NCBI RefSeq assembly: GCF_009665255.1
Contig: NZ_CP035686.1
Location: 434,001-498,000 of the forward strand
Source of the DNA: Vibrio metoecus
Lineage (GTDB): Bacteria > Pseudomonadota > Gammaproteobacteria > Enterobacterales > Vibrionaceae
Reading direction: 5' to 3'
Length of the DNA stretch: 64,000 nt
A model generated the notes under the pieces. It was not told the origin of the DNA and made no database searches. It saw only the letters and a list, made by a program, of their open reading frames with translations. A program made the translations under genes and the position numbers. Positions 51,794 through 60,762 of the stretch are shown here, piece after piece. The first letter of the stretch is position 1. Each line of letters opens with the position of its first letter.

Positions 51794-52846
51794 ATGACTA
51801 CATTAACTTTAGCCGAATTGGCTACCATCACCGGGGGGGAGTTACACGGTGATCCAACCGCACTAGTCAGTGCAGTTGCGCCTATGGATAAGGCACAGCT
51901 TGGGAATGTGACATTTCTGTCTAATCCCAAATACAGTAAGCACCTAAGTGGGTGTAAAGCCACCGTCATTATGGTTAAAGCCAGTGAACGTGAACTTTGC
52001 CCTGGTAACACTTTAGTTGTTGCCGATCCTTATGTGGCTTTTGCCAAAGTGACTCAGGCGTTAGATTCTACCCCTGCACCAGCACACGGTATTGCTCCAA
52101 GTGCGGTGATTGCTGAAGATGCGAAGTTAGGTAGCAACGTTTCGATTGGTGCTAATGCCGTGATTGAATCAGGCGTACAGCTTGGTGATAACGTAGTCGT
52201 TGGCGCGGGTTGTTTTATTGGTAAGCAGGCGCGTTTGGGTGATAACACCAAACTCTGGGCCAATGTCACCATCTATCATAAGGTAGAGATTGGTTCAGAC
52301 TGCTTAATTCAATCCGGTACTGTGATTGGTTCTGATGGTTTTGGTTACGCCAATGAACGTGGCGAATGGATCAAAATTCCTCAGTTAGGTTCGGTTCGTA
52401 TTGGTGATCGCGTAGAAATCGGTGCTTGTACCACTATCGATCGTGGCGCGTTGGATGACACGGTGATTGAAGATAACGTGATCATCGATAACCAACTGCA
52501 AATCGCTCATAACGTGCACATCGGATATGGTAGTGCGCTGGCGGGTGGTACCATTATCGCCGGCAGCACACGTATCGGTAAGTACTGTATTATTGGTGGC
52601 GCTAGCGTGATTAACGGCCATATCGAAATTGCCGATGGGGTGACCATCACTGGCATGGGTATGGTAATGCGCAGCATCGAGGAGAAGGGGATGTACTCCT
52701 CTGGTATTCCTCTGCAAACCAACAAAGAGTGGCGTAAAACCGCTGCTCGGGTACACCGCATTGAAGATATGCATAAGCGACTGAAAGCTCTAGAAAAACA
52801 GCTTGAGCAATCAGACACTGAGCAGCCTGATAATTCACAAGCGTAA
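51794..52846 (+). CDS. lpxD: UDP-3-O-(3-hydroxyacyl)-glucosamine N-acyltransferase
   Basis: A 350-residue left-handed beta-helix acyltransferase, the third step of lipid A synthesis. An N-terminal uridine-binding domain (1-95) is followed by hexapeptide repeats such as IGANAVIESG and VVGAGCFIGK, with the catalytic His in IAHNVHIGYG. The C-terminal tail is helical. It starts 9 bases after skp. Confidence 0.94.
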   Translation: MTTLTLAELATITGGELHGDPTALVSAVAPMDKAQLGNVTFLSNPKYSKHLSGCKATVIMVKASERELCPGNTLVVADPYVAFAKVTQALDSTPAPAHGIAPSAVIAEDAKLGSNVSIGANAVIESGVQLGDNVVVGAGCFIGKQARLGDNTKLWANVTIYHKVEIGSDCLIQSGTVIGSDGFGYANERGEWIKIPQLGSVRIGDRVEIGACTTIDRGALDDTVIEDNVIIDNQLQIAHNVHIGYGSALAGGTIIAGSTRIGKYCIIGGASVINGHIEIADGVTITGMGMVMRSIEEKGMYSSGIPLQTNKEWRKTAARVHRIEDMHKRLKALEKQLEQSDTEQPDNSQA

Positions 52847-52933
52847 TTGGCTGACACCAAAGGCTCGCATCTTGCGAGTCTTTTCGCTGTTGGGTATCCC
52901 CTTATTTATTTTTACACAAACAGGATGATGACT

Positions 52934-53386
52934 TTGACTACTGACAAGAAAACGATGAACATCACTGAAATTCAATCGCTTCTTCCGCACCGCTATCCAT
53001 TTTTGCTGATCGATCGTGTGACCGATTATGAAGAAGGCAAGTATCTGATTGGTTTGAAAAATGTTTCAGTGAACGAGCCTCAGTTTACCGGTCATTTCCC
53101 ACAACTGCCGGTTTTTCCCGGCGTATTGATTTTAGAAGCCATGGCGCAAGCCACTGGCTTATTGGCGTTTAAAACCTTTGGTGCGCCAAAAGAAAATGAA
53201 CTGTACTACTTTGCAAGCATTGATGAAGCGAAGTTCCGTAAGCCAGTTACCCCAGGCGATCAACTGATGATTGAAGTTGAATTTCTAAAAGAGCGCCGCG
53301 GTATTGCGCTGTTTAACGGTGTTGCCAGAGTGGATGGTGATGTCGTTTGTTCAGCTCAACTGAAATGCGCACGTCGAGAGTTTTAA
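52934..53386 (+). CDS. fabZ: 3-hydroxyacyl-[ACP] dehydratase FabZ
   Basis: A 150-residue hot-dog dehydratase of fatty acid synthesis. The catalytic His and Glu are in GHFPQLPVFPGVLILEAMAQA. Start options are ATG 52925, ATG 52928, TTG 52934 and ATG 52955. I prefer the TTG, since AGGA at 52922-52925 is 8 bases upstream and it gives the length I expect for Vibrio; this is not certain. lpxA starts one base after its stop. Confidence 0.9.
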   Translation: MTTDKKTMNITEIQSLLPHRYPFLLIDRVTDYEEGKYLIGLKNVSVNEPQFTGHFPQLPVFPGVLILEAMAQATGLLAFKTFGAPKENELYYFASIDEAKFRKPVTPGDQLMIEVEFLKERRGIALFNGVARVDGDVVCSAQLKCARREF

Positions 53387-53387
53387 G

Positions 53388-54176
53388 ATGATTCACGAAA
53401 CTGCACAAATTCACCCAACTTCTGTAGTGGAAGATGGAGCCATTATTGGCGCTAACGTAAAAATTGGTCCTTTTTGTTATGTGGACGGTAAGGTTGAAAT
53501 CGGTGAAGGCACCGAGCTCATGTCTCATGTCGTTGTCAAAGGTCCAACTAAAATTGGTTGTTTCAACCGTATTTTTCAGTTTGCTTCAATTGGTGAAGCG
53601 TGTCAGGACCTGAAATACGCAGGTGAAGATACTCAACTCATCATTGGCGATCGCAATACCATTCGTGAAAGCGTGACGATGCACCGTGGTACGGTACAAG
53701 ACAAAGGCATCACTATCGTGGGTAGCGACAACCTATTTATGATCAATGCTCACGTTGCGCATGACTGTGTGATTGGTGATCGCTGTATTTTTGCCAATAA
53801 CGCCACGTTGGCGGGTCACGTAAAAGTAGGCAACCAAGCGATTATCGGCGGTATGTCAGCGATTCATCAGTTCTGCCATATTGGCGACCACTGTATGTTG
53901 GGTGGCGGTTCTATCGTGGTACAAGATGTTCCACCTTACGTGATGGCGCAAGGTAACCACTGTGCACCTTTCGGTATTAACGTGGAAGGCTTGAAACGTC
54001 GTGGCTTTGAAAAGGCTGAAATTCATGCAATTCGCCGCGCGTACAAATCGCTGTACCGCAATGGCTTGACGCTAGAAGCCGCAAAAGCCGAAATTGCTCA
54101 AGAAGCAGAACAGTTCCCAAGTGTGAAAGTGTTCCTCGATTTTCTTGAGAAATCCGAGCGTGGCATCATTCGCTGA
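53388..54176 (+). CDS. lpxA: UDP-N-acetylglucosamine acyltransferase LpxA
   Basis: A 262-residue left-handed beta-helix enzyme, first step of lipid A synthesis. It adds a 3-hydroxyacyl chain from ACP to UDP-GlcNAc. Hexapeptide repeats run from IHPTSVVEDGAIIGANVKIG to about 180, and the catalytic His lies in AHVAHDCVIGD near residue 122. A helical C-terminal domain follows. It is translated right behind fabZ. A terminator-like hairpin follows before lpxB. Confidence 0.95.
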   Translation: MIHETAQIHPTSVVEDGAIIGANVKIGPFCYVDGKVEIGEGTELMSHVVVKGPTKIGCFNRIFQFASIGEACQDLKYAGEDTQLIIGDRNTIRESVTMHRGTVQDKGITIVGSDNLFMINAHVAHDCVIGDRCIFANNATLAGHVKVGNQAIIGGMSAIHQFCHIGDHCMLGGGSIVVQDVPPYVMAQGNHCAPFGINVEGLKRRGFEKAEIHAIRRAYKSLYRNGLTLEAAKAEIAQEAEQFPSVKVFLDFLEKSERGIIR

Positions 54177-54227
54177 TCGGTTGGTGCTCATTCACTTACT
54201 TAGTGCAGTGAATTGACGGATAAATTG

Positions 54228-54258
54228 AAAGATCGCTGCGACTCTCAGCGATCTTTTT
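54228..54258 (+). terminator. Terminator-like hairpin between lpxA and lpxB
   Basis: Perfect 11-bp stem AAAGATCGCTG/CAGCGATCTTT with T residues after it, in a 147-base gap inside an otherwise tight run. In E. coli lpxA and lpxB overlap, so the gap and hairpin are unusual and may set lpxB-rnhB-dnaE apart. Confidence 0.75.
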
Positions 54259-54323
54259 GCATTTTTAGCCTCTACTGGCTTGCAGTCCAGAGAAGAGTCT
54301 CTTTCAACGGTGGAGAAAATAGA

Positions 54324-55463
54324 GTGAACAGACCATTACGGATTGGCATAGTTGCAGGCGAGCTCTCGGGTGATACCTTGGGGGAAGGCTTCATCAAAGC
54401 GGTGCGTTCGCGTTACCCAGATGCTGAATTTGTCGGTATCGGTGGGCCGAAAATGATCGCACTCGGCTGTGAGTCTCTGTTTGATATGGAAGAACTCGCC
54501 GTTATGGGATTAGTCGAAGTGCTTGGGCGTTTGCCGCGATTGCTGAAAGTGAAAGCCGAACTGGTCAAATATTTCACTTCGAATCCGCCGGATGTGTTTG
54601 TCGGCATTGATGCCCCTGATTTTAACTTACGCCTTGAACTGAGTCTTAAACAAGCCGGGATCAAAACGGTGCATTATGTCAGCCCATCGGTCTGGGCATG
54701 GCGACAAAATCGTATTCATGGCATTGCGGCAGCCACCAATCTGGTGTTGGCTTTTCTGCCGTTTGAGAAAGCGTTTTACGACAAATTCAATGTGCCTTGC
54801 GAGTTTATCGGCCATACCTTAGCGGACTCCATCCCATTAGAGTCTGATAAGTTGGTCGCTCGGCAGTTATTGGGACTAGATGAACAGCGCCGCTGGTTAG
54901 CGGTATTGCCGGGTAGCCGTGGTGGCGAAATGAAAATGCTCGCCGAACCGTTTATTAAAACGTGCCAAAAGTTGCAGGCGCGCTATCCAGATCTTGGCTT
55001 TGTGGTGGCTTTGGTGAATGCCAAACGCCGTGCACAATTTGAAGAAGTGTGGAAGCAAGTCGCTCCTGAGCTGAATTTTGTGTTGGTGGATGATACCGCG
55101 CGCAATGTGATTACGGCATCCGATGCCGTCATGCTGGCTTCAGGAACCGTTGCACTGGAATGTATGTTGATTAAGCGCCCCATGGTGGTTGGCTATCGCG
55201 TGAATGCCTTTACGGCGTTTCTGGCTAAACACCTGCTGAAAACACCTTATGTCTCCTTACCGAATATTTTGGCTGGCGAAGAGTTGGTGAAAGAGCTGCT
55301 GCAAGATGATTGCACAGTCGACAATCTTTGCCATGAAGTGAGCCGTTTGCTCGATAACGACAACCACGCCTTGATGAGTAAATTCACCGAAATGCATCAA
55401 TGGATCCGTAAAAATGCGGATCAGCAAGCGGCGCAAGCTGTGCTGCATTTGATTCAGAAATAA
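54324..55463 (+). CDS. lpxB: Lipid-A-disaccharide synthase
   Basis: A 379-residue glycosyltransferase (GT19) that joins UDP-diacylglucosamine to lipid X. It opens IGIVAGELSGDTLGEGFI and has HYVSPSVWAWRQ near residue 120 and VLPGSRGGEM near 200. I chose GTG 54324, since GGAG lies 8 bases upstream and family homology starts there. The in-frame region upstream contains a hairpin and is not coding. Confidence 0.94.
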   Translation: MNRPLRIGIVAGELSGDTLGEGFIKAVRSRYPDAEFVGIGGPKMIALGCESLFDMEELAVMGLVEVLGRLPRLLKVKAELVKYFTSNPPDVFVGIDAPDFNLRLELSLKQAGIKTVHYVSPSVWAWRQNRIHGIAAATNLVLAFLPFEKAFYDKFNVPCEFIGHTLADSIPLESDKLVARQLLGLDEQRRWLAVLPGSRGGEMKMLAEPFIKTCQKLQARYPDLGFVVALVNAKRRAQFEEVWKQVAPELNFVLVDDTARNVITASDAVMLASGTVALECMLIKRPMVVGYRVNAFTAFLAKHLLKTPYVSLPNILAGEELVKELLQDDCTVDNLCHEVSRLLDNDNHALMSKFTEMHQWIRKNADQQAAQAVLHLIQK

Positions 55464-55487
55464 AATTAACCAGATTGAGAAAACAAC

Positions 55488-56108
55488 ATGGCGAAGAAAC
55501 CAAGCATTGAGCTGCCTCCCTTTGAGATTCCGGCTGGTTATGCCTTGATTGCGGGAGTGGATGAAGTGGGGCGAGGTCCTCTTGTTGGGGATGTGGTTAC
55601 TGCGGCGGTTATCCTTGACCCTAATCGGCCGATTGTGGGCTTGAATGACTCCAAAAAGCTCAGTGAGAAAAAACGTTTAGCGTTGTTTCCTGAGATTCAA
55701 GAAAAAGCCTTAGCTTGGTCTGTTGGTCGCTGTTCTCCAGAAGAAATCGATGAACTGAACATCTTCCAAGCGACTATGGTTGCGATGCAGCGCGCGGTGG
55801 CGGGATTGGCTGTGCAGCCAGATTTGGTGTTGGTGGATGGTAATAAAGTCCCCAAACTGCCGATGGAGGCACAAGCCGTAGTCAAAGGCGATCTGCGCGT
55901 GGCGCAAATCAGCGCAGCTTCGATTATTGCCAAAGTGATCCGCGATCACGAGATGGAAGAGTTGGATAAACAATACCCTCAATTTGGTTTTGCCAAACAC
56001 AAAGGTTACCCAACCGCGGCGCATTTCGCCGCCATCGAGCAGCATGGCGTGATTGAGCAGCATCGTAAAAGTTTTGGCCCAGTAAAACGTGCTCTTGGTA
56101 TAGAATAG
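55488..56108 (+). CDS. rnhB: Ribonuclease HII
   Basis: A 206-residue enzyme that removes ribonucleotides from DNA. The active site Asp-Glu pair is in AGVDEVGRGPLVGDVVTAAVIL at the N-terminus, and NDSKKLSEKKR and KHKGYPTAAHFAAI complete the fold. It sits between lpxB and dnaE, the usual order, and starts 24 bases after lpxB. Confidence 0.95.
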   Translation: MAKKPSIELPPFEIPAGYALIAGVDEVGRGPLVGDVVTAAVILDPNRPIVGLNDSKKLSEKKRLALFPEIQEKALAWSVGRCSPEEIDELNIFQATMVAMQRAVAGLAVQPDLVLVDGNKVPKLPMEAQAVVKGDLRVAQISAASIIAKVIRDHEMEELDKQYPQFGFAKHKGYPTAAHFAAIEQHGVIEQHRKSFGPVKRALGIE

Positions 56109-56146
56109 AGCGCAATTGCGTTTCCTAAGATTTGGATATTCCTTGC

Positions 56147-59100
56147 ATGTCAGACCCAAAGTTCATCCACTTACGTGTTCACAGTGATTTCTCAATGGTG
56201 GATGGTTTGTCCAAAGTCCCGCCATTGGTAAAAAAAGTGGCGGCAATGGGCATGCCAGCAATGGCGTTGACCGATTTCACTAACTTGTGTGGCTTGGTTA
56301 AGTTTTACAGCACCGCGCATAATTGCGGGATCAAGCCGATCATCGGTGCCGATTTCATGCTGCAATCGGAAGAGTTTGGTGATGAACTGACCAAGCTGAC
56401 GCTGCTTGCCAAAAATAACATCGGTTATAAAAACCTCACCTTATTGATTTCCAAAGCCTATTTGCGCGGCCATGTTCAACATCAACCTGTACTTGATAAA
56501 GCATGGTTGATTGAGCACGCCGAAGGCTTGATTGTGCTTTCGGGGGGCAAAAGTGGGGAAGTCGGACGTGCTTTGTTAAAAGGCAACCAACAACAAGTTG
56601 AGAAGTGTCTTGAGTTTTACCAAAACCACTTTGCCGACCACTTCTATTTAGAATTAATTCGCACCGGACGTGCGGATGAAGAGAGCTATCTTCATTTTGC
56701 ACTCGATGTTGCCGAGCAGTATGAATTGCCCGTTGTCGCGACCAATGAAGTGGTATTTATTACTGAAGAATCGTTTGAAGCGCATGAAATTCGAGTGGCG
56801 ATTCATGATGGTTACACGCTTGAAGATCCGCGCCGCCCGAAAAATTACAGCCCTAAACAATATCTGCGCACCGAAGCGGAAATGTGCGAGCTGTTTGCGG
56901 ATATTCCCGAAGCACTGGAAAACAGTGTGGAGATTGCCAAGCGTTGTAACGTAACGGTGCGCTTGGGCGAATATTTCCTGCCTAACTTCCCAACCGAAGG
57001 GATGGCGATTGAAGACTTCCTCGTCATGAAATCCCGTGAAGGTTTGGAAGAACGACTCGAATTTCTTTTCCCAGATCCAGAAGTCCGTGCCAAGCGTCGC
57101 CCTGAATATGATGAGCGACTGCAAATTGAGCTCGATGTAATCAACCAGATGGGTTTCCCTGGTTACTTCTTGATCGTGATGGAGTTTATCCAGTGGTCAA
57201 AAGATAACGATATTCCGGTAGGGCCGGGGCGTGGTTCGGGTGCCGGCTCATTAGTCGCGTACGCACTGAAAATCACCGACCTTGATCCGCTGGAATATGA
57301 TCTGCTGTTCGAACGTTTCTTGAACCCAGAGCGGGTATCTATGCCCGACTTTGACGTCGATTTCTGTATGGATAAGCGTGACCAAGTGATTGATCACGTA
57401 GCGGAAATGTATGGTCGTGATGCGGTATCACAAATCATCACCTTCGGTACCATGGCGGCGAAAGCGGTCATTCGCGATGTGGGGCGCGTGCTTGGTCATC
57501 CGTTCGGTTTTGTCGATCGCATTTCTAAATTAGTGCCACCCGATCCGGGCATGACACTCGAAAAAGCCTTTATCGCTGAGCCTGCACTGCAAGAGCTGTA
57601 TGATGCGGATGAGGAAGTTAAAGAGCTGATCGACAAGTGTCGCATTCTAGAAGGTTGTACCCGTAACGCGGGTAAGCACGCGGGTGGTGTGGTGATTTCA
57701 CCCACTGCTATCACTGACTTTGCACCGATTTACTGTGATGCGGAAGGTAACTTCCCCGTTACTCAATTCGATAAGAACGATGTAGAAACTGCCGGCTTAG
57801 TCAAATTTGACTTCTTGGGTCTACGTACCCTCACCATTATTGACTGGGCTTTGGGCTTAGTGAACCCGCGTTTGAAAAAGGCGGGCAAACCCCCCGTGCG
57901 GATTGAAGCGATCCCGCTCGATGATGCGCGCTCTTTCCGTAACCTGCAAGATGCTAAAACTACCGCGGTATTCCAGCTTGAATCGCGCGGTATGAAAGAG
58001 CTGATTAAGCGACTACAGCCTGACTGTTTTGAAGACATCATCGCTTTGGTGGCGTTGTTCCGTCCGGGGCCGTTGCAATCTGGCATGGTGGATAACTTTA
58101 TCGACCGTAAACATGGTCGTGAAGCCATCTCGTATCCTGATGAAAAATGGCAGCATGAATCACTCAAAGAGATTCTAGAGCCAACGTACGGCATCATCCT
58201 CTATCAAGAACAGGTGATGCAGATTGCTCAGGTACTTTCTGGTTACACCTTGGGTGGCGCAGACATGTTGCGTCGTGCAATGGGTAAGAAAAAACCGGAA
58301 GAGATGGCCAAACAGCGCGCCGTGTTCCAAGAAGGGGCTGAAAATAACGGCGTCGATGGTGAGTTGGCGATGAAAATCTTCGATCTGGTGGAAAAGTTCG
58401 CCGGATACGGATTTAACAAATCGCACTCTGCAGCCTATGCTCTGGTGTCTTACCAAACCCTATGGTTGAAAACCCACTATCCTGCCGAGTTCATGGCCGC
58501 GGTAATGACGGCCGATATGGACAACACCGAAAAAGTGGTTGGCCTAGTGGATGAGTGTAAGAACATGGGATTGACCGTGTTGCCACCGGATATCAACTCC
58601 GGCTTGTATCGCTTTAACGTGGATGACAACGGTGCGATTGTTTACGGCATCGGTGCTATCAAAGGTGTGGGGGAAGGTCCAATTGAGGCCATTCTTGAAG
58701 CTCGTAACAAAGACGGTTACTTCAAAGATTTGTTTGATTTCTGTGCGCGAATTGATCTGAAAAAGGTCAACAAGCGCGTGATTGAAAAACTGATTTTGGC
58801 TGGTGCTCTTGATCGGCTTGGGCCACACCGTGCTGCCATGATGGCGTCAGTGGATGATGCGGTGCGGGCGGCAAGCCAACATCACCAAGCGGAAGCATTT
58901 GGTCAAGCGGATATGTTTGGTGTACTTACGGATGCACCGGAAGAGGTCGAGCAAAAATACACGCAAGTACCAGAATGGCCAGAAAAAGTACGCTTGGAAG
59001 GGGAGCGCGAGACGCTTGGGCTCTATCTCACCGGCCATCCGGTGGATGAATACCTGAAAGAGCTCACCAAATACACCAGTTGCCGTTTGAATGAAGCTGC

Positions 59101-59626
59101 GCCAACACGGCGTGATCAATCCTTAACCGTTGCCGGATTAGTGATTGCCGCACGAGTCATGACCACCAAACGCGGTACACGGATTGGCTTGATGACACTG
59201 GATGACCGTTCGGGGCGTATGGAAGTGATGCTCTACTCAGAAGCACTTGATCGGTATGCAGAATGGTTAGAAAAAGATAAAATTCTGGTGGTTTCCGGAC
59301 AGGTCAGCTTTGATGACTTCAATGGCGGACTTAAAATGTCGGCGCGCGAGGTCATGGACTTGGGCAGCGCGCGTGAAAAATTTGCCCGCGGTTTATCGAT
59401 CTCGATTTTACAGTCGCAGATTGATCAACAATTTTTTGAGCGTTTTAGTCACATACTGGAACCTCACCGCGCAGGAACCGTACCTGTCAATGTATACTAC
59501 CAGCGCCCTGATGCGCGAGCGCGCCTGACGTTAGGCACAGAGTGGCGAGTCACGCCAAGCGATACATTGTTAGACGAATTAAAGCAGCTACTTGGTAACG
59601 ATCAGGTAGAACTCGAATTTAACTAA
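56147..59626 (+). CDS. dnaE: DNA polymerase III alpha subunit
   Basis: A 1159-residue replicative polymerase, one residue shorter than in E. coli. PHP domain (1-270) opens FIHLRVHSDFSMVDGLSKV. The palm has MPDFDVDFC near 402 with catalytic Asp residues, and the third Asp is in QFDKNDVETAGLVKFD. Thumb, fingers and a C-terminal OB domain (about 975-1060) follow. I start at ATG 56147. It is likely in one mRNA with rnhB and accA. Confidence 0.96.
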   Translation: MSDPKFIHLRVHSDFSMVDGLSKVPPLVKKVAAMGMPAMALTDFTNLCGLVKFYSTAHNCGIKPIIGADFMLQSEEFGDELTKLTLLAKNNIGYKNLTLLISKAYLRGHVQHQPVLDKAWLIEHAEGLIVLSGGKSGEVGRALLKGNQQQVEKCLEFYQNHFADHFYLELIRTGRADEESYLHFALDVAEQYELPVVATNEVVFITEESFEAHEIRVAIHDGYTLEDPRRPKNYSPKQYLRTEAEMCELFADIPEALENSVEIAKRCNVTVRLGEYFLPNFPTEGMAIEDFLVMKSREGLEERLEFLFPDPEVRAKRRPEYDERLQIELDVINQMGFPGYFLIVMEFIQWSKDNDIPVGPGRGSGAGSLVAYALKITDLDPLEYDLLFERFLNPERVSMPDFDVDFCMDKRDQVIDHVAEMYGRDAVSQIITFGTMAAKAVIRDVGRVLGHPFGFVDRISKLVPPDPGMTLEKAFIAEPALQELYDADEEVKELIDKCRILEGCTRNAGKHAGGVVISPTAITDFAPIYCDAEGNFPVTQFDKNDVETAGLVKFDFLGLRTLTIIDWALGLVNPRLKKAGKPPVRIEAIPLDDARSFRNLQDAKTTAVFQLESRGMKELIKRLQPDCFEDIIALVALFRPGPLQSGMVDNFIDRKHGREAISYPDEKWQHESLKEILEPTYGIILYQEQVMQIAQVLSGYTLGGADMLRRAMGKKKPEEMAKQRAVFQEGAENNGVDGELAMKIFDLVEKFAGYGFNKSHSAAYALVSYQTLWLKTHYPAEFMAAVMTADMDNTEKVVGLVDECKNMGLTVLPPDINSGLYRFNVDDNGAIVYGIGAIKGVGEGPIEAILEARNKDGYFKDLFDFCARIDLKKVNKRVIEKLILAGALDRLGPHRAAMMASVDDAVRAASQHHQAEAFGQADMFGVLTDAPEEVEQKYTQVPEWPEKVRLEGERETLGLYLTGHPVDEYLKELTKYTSCRLNEAAPTRRDQSLTVAGLVIAARVMTTKRGTRIGLMTLDDRSGRMEVMLYSEALDRYAEWLEKDKILVVSGQVSFDDFNGGLKMSAREVMDLGSAREKFARGLSISILQSQIDQQFFERFSHILEPHRAGTVPVNVYYQRPDARARLTLGTEWRVTPSDTLLDELKQLLGNDQVELEFN

Positions 59627-59680
59627 AATTCAGCCAGTGCGCACTGAGGGTGGCATGGCTGAGTCACAAAGGATCGATAG

Positions 59681-60640
59681 ATGAGCCTCAATTTTCTTGA
59701 TTTTGAAAAACCGATTGTCGAACTGGAAACGAAAATTCAGGCACTGCGTGATGTTTCTCGTCACAGTACAAGTGCATCCGTAGATCTGGAGAAAGAGCTA
59801 GAGCAGCTTGAGAAGAAAAGCCTTGAGCTGAAAAAGAAAATTTTCAGTGATTTAGGTGCATGGCAAGTCGCGCAATTGGCGCGTCACCCACAGCGTCCTT
59901 ACACGCTGGATTACCTCAATCATATCTTTACTGAGTTTGATGAACTGGCCGGTGATCGTGCCTACGCTGACGATAAAGCGATTGTGGGCGGTATTGCGCG
60001 TCTTGATGGCCGAGCGGTCATGGTGATTGGTCACCAGAAAGGTCGAGAAACTCGTGAAAAAGTGAAACGTAACTTCGGGATGCCAAAACCTGAAGGCTAC
60101 CGCAAGGCACTTCGTTTGATGCAGATGGCAGAACGTTTCAACATGCCAATCATCACCTTCATCGATACTGCGGGTGCTTACCCAGGTGTCGGAGCGGAAG
60201 AACGCGGTCAGTCGGAAGCGATCGCTAAAAACCTCAAAGTGATGTCAGGCTTGAAAGTACCCGTAATTTGTAACGTAGTGGGTGAAGGCGGTTCTGGCGG
60301 CGCATTGGCAATTGGCGTGGGTGACTACGTGAACATGCTGCAATACTCAACTTACTCAGTGATTTCACCAGAAGGTTGTGCGTCGATTCTGTGGCGTGAT
60401 TCCGACAAAGCGCCACAAGCGGCAGAAGCGATGGGTTTGATCGCCCCTCGTCTGAAAGAGCTGGAACTGATTGATGAAATCGTTGAAGAACCTCTAGGCG
60501 GCGCACATCGTAACCATAAGCAAACGGCGGAAAATCTAAAAGCCACGCTGCTGCGTCAGTTAGCGGATCTAGATACACTGGATCACGAAAACTTACTTGA
60601 GCGTCGCTATCAGCGCTTGATGAACTACGGTTACTGTTGA
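59681..60640 (+). CDS. accA: Acetyl-CoA carboxylase carboxyltransferase alpha subunit
   Basis: A 319-residue subunit of acetyl-CoA carboxylase that moves CO2 from biotin to acetyl-CoA, the first step of fatty acid synthesis. It opens MSLNFLDFEKPIVELE, and has GRAVMVIGHQKGRET and GEGGSGGALAIGVGD of the crotonase-like core. The family length is 319 in E. coli. It ends the block that began with rpsB. Confidence 0.96.
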   Translation: MSLNFLDFEKPIVELETKIQALRDVSRHSTSASVDLEKELEQLEKKSLELKKKIFSDLGAWQVAQLARHPQRPYTLDYLNHIFTEFDELAGDRAYADDKAIVGGIARLDGRAVMVIGHQKGRETREKVKRNFGMPKPEGYRKALRLMQMAERFNMPIITFIDTAGAYPGVGAEERGQSEAIAKNLKVMSGLKVPVICNVVGEGGSGGALAIGVGDYVNMLQYSTYSVISPEGCASILWRDSDKAPQAAEAMGLIAPRLKELELIDEIVEEPLGGAHRNHKQTAENLKATLLRQLADLDTLDHENLLERRYQRLMNYGYC

Positions 60641-60681
60641 TCCCTGAACCGATTAGGTGCAGTGAGAAATCAAAGTACAGC

Positions 60682-60708
60682 AAGGGTTGGCTCAGGCCAG
60701 CCCTTTTG
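60682..60708 (+). terminator. Terminator after accA
   Basis: 10-bp stem AAGGGTTGGC/GCCAGCCCTT with loop TCAG and one G-T pair, then TT. Confidence 0.75.
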
Positions 60709-60762
60709 CTTTCTGAGCCCAAGGGGTAAACTTGAGGCACTTTTTCACACGATGTTGAGCTT

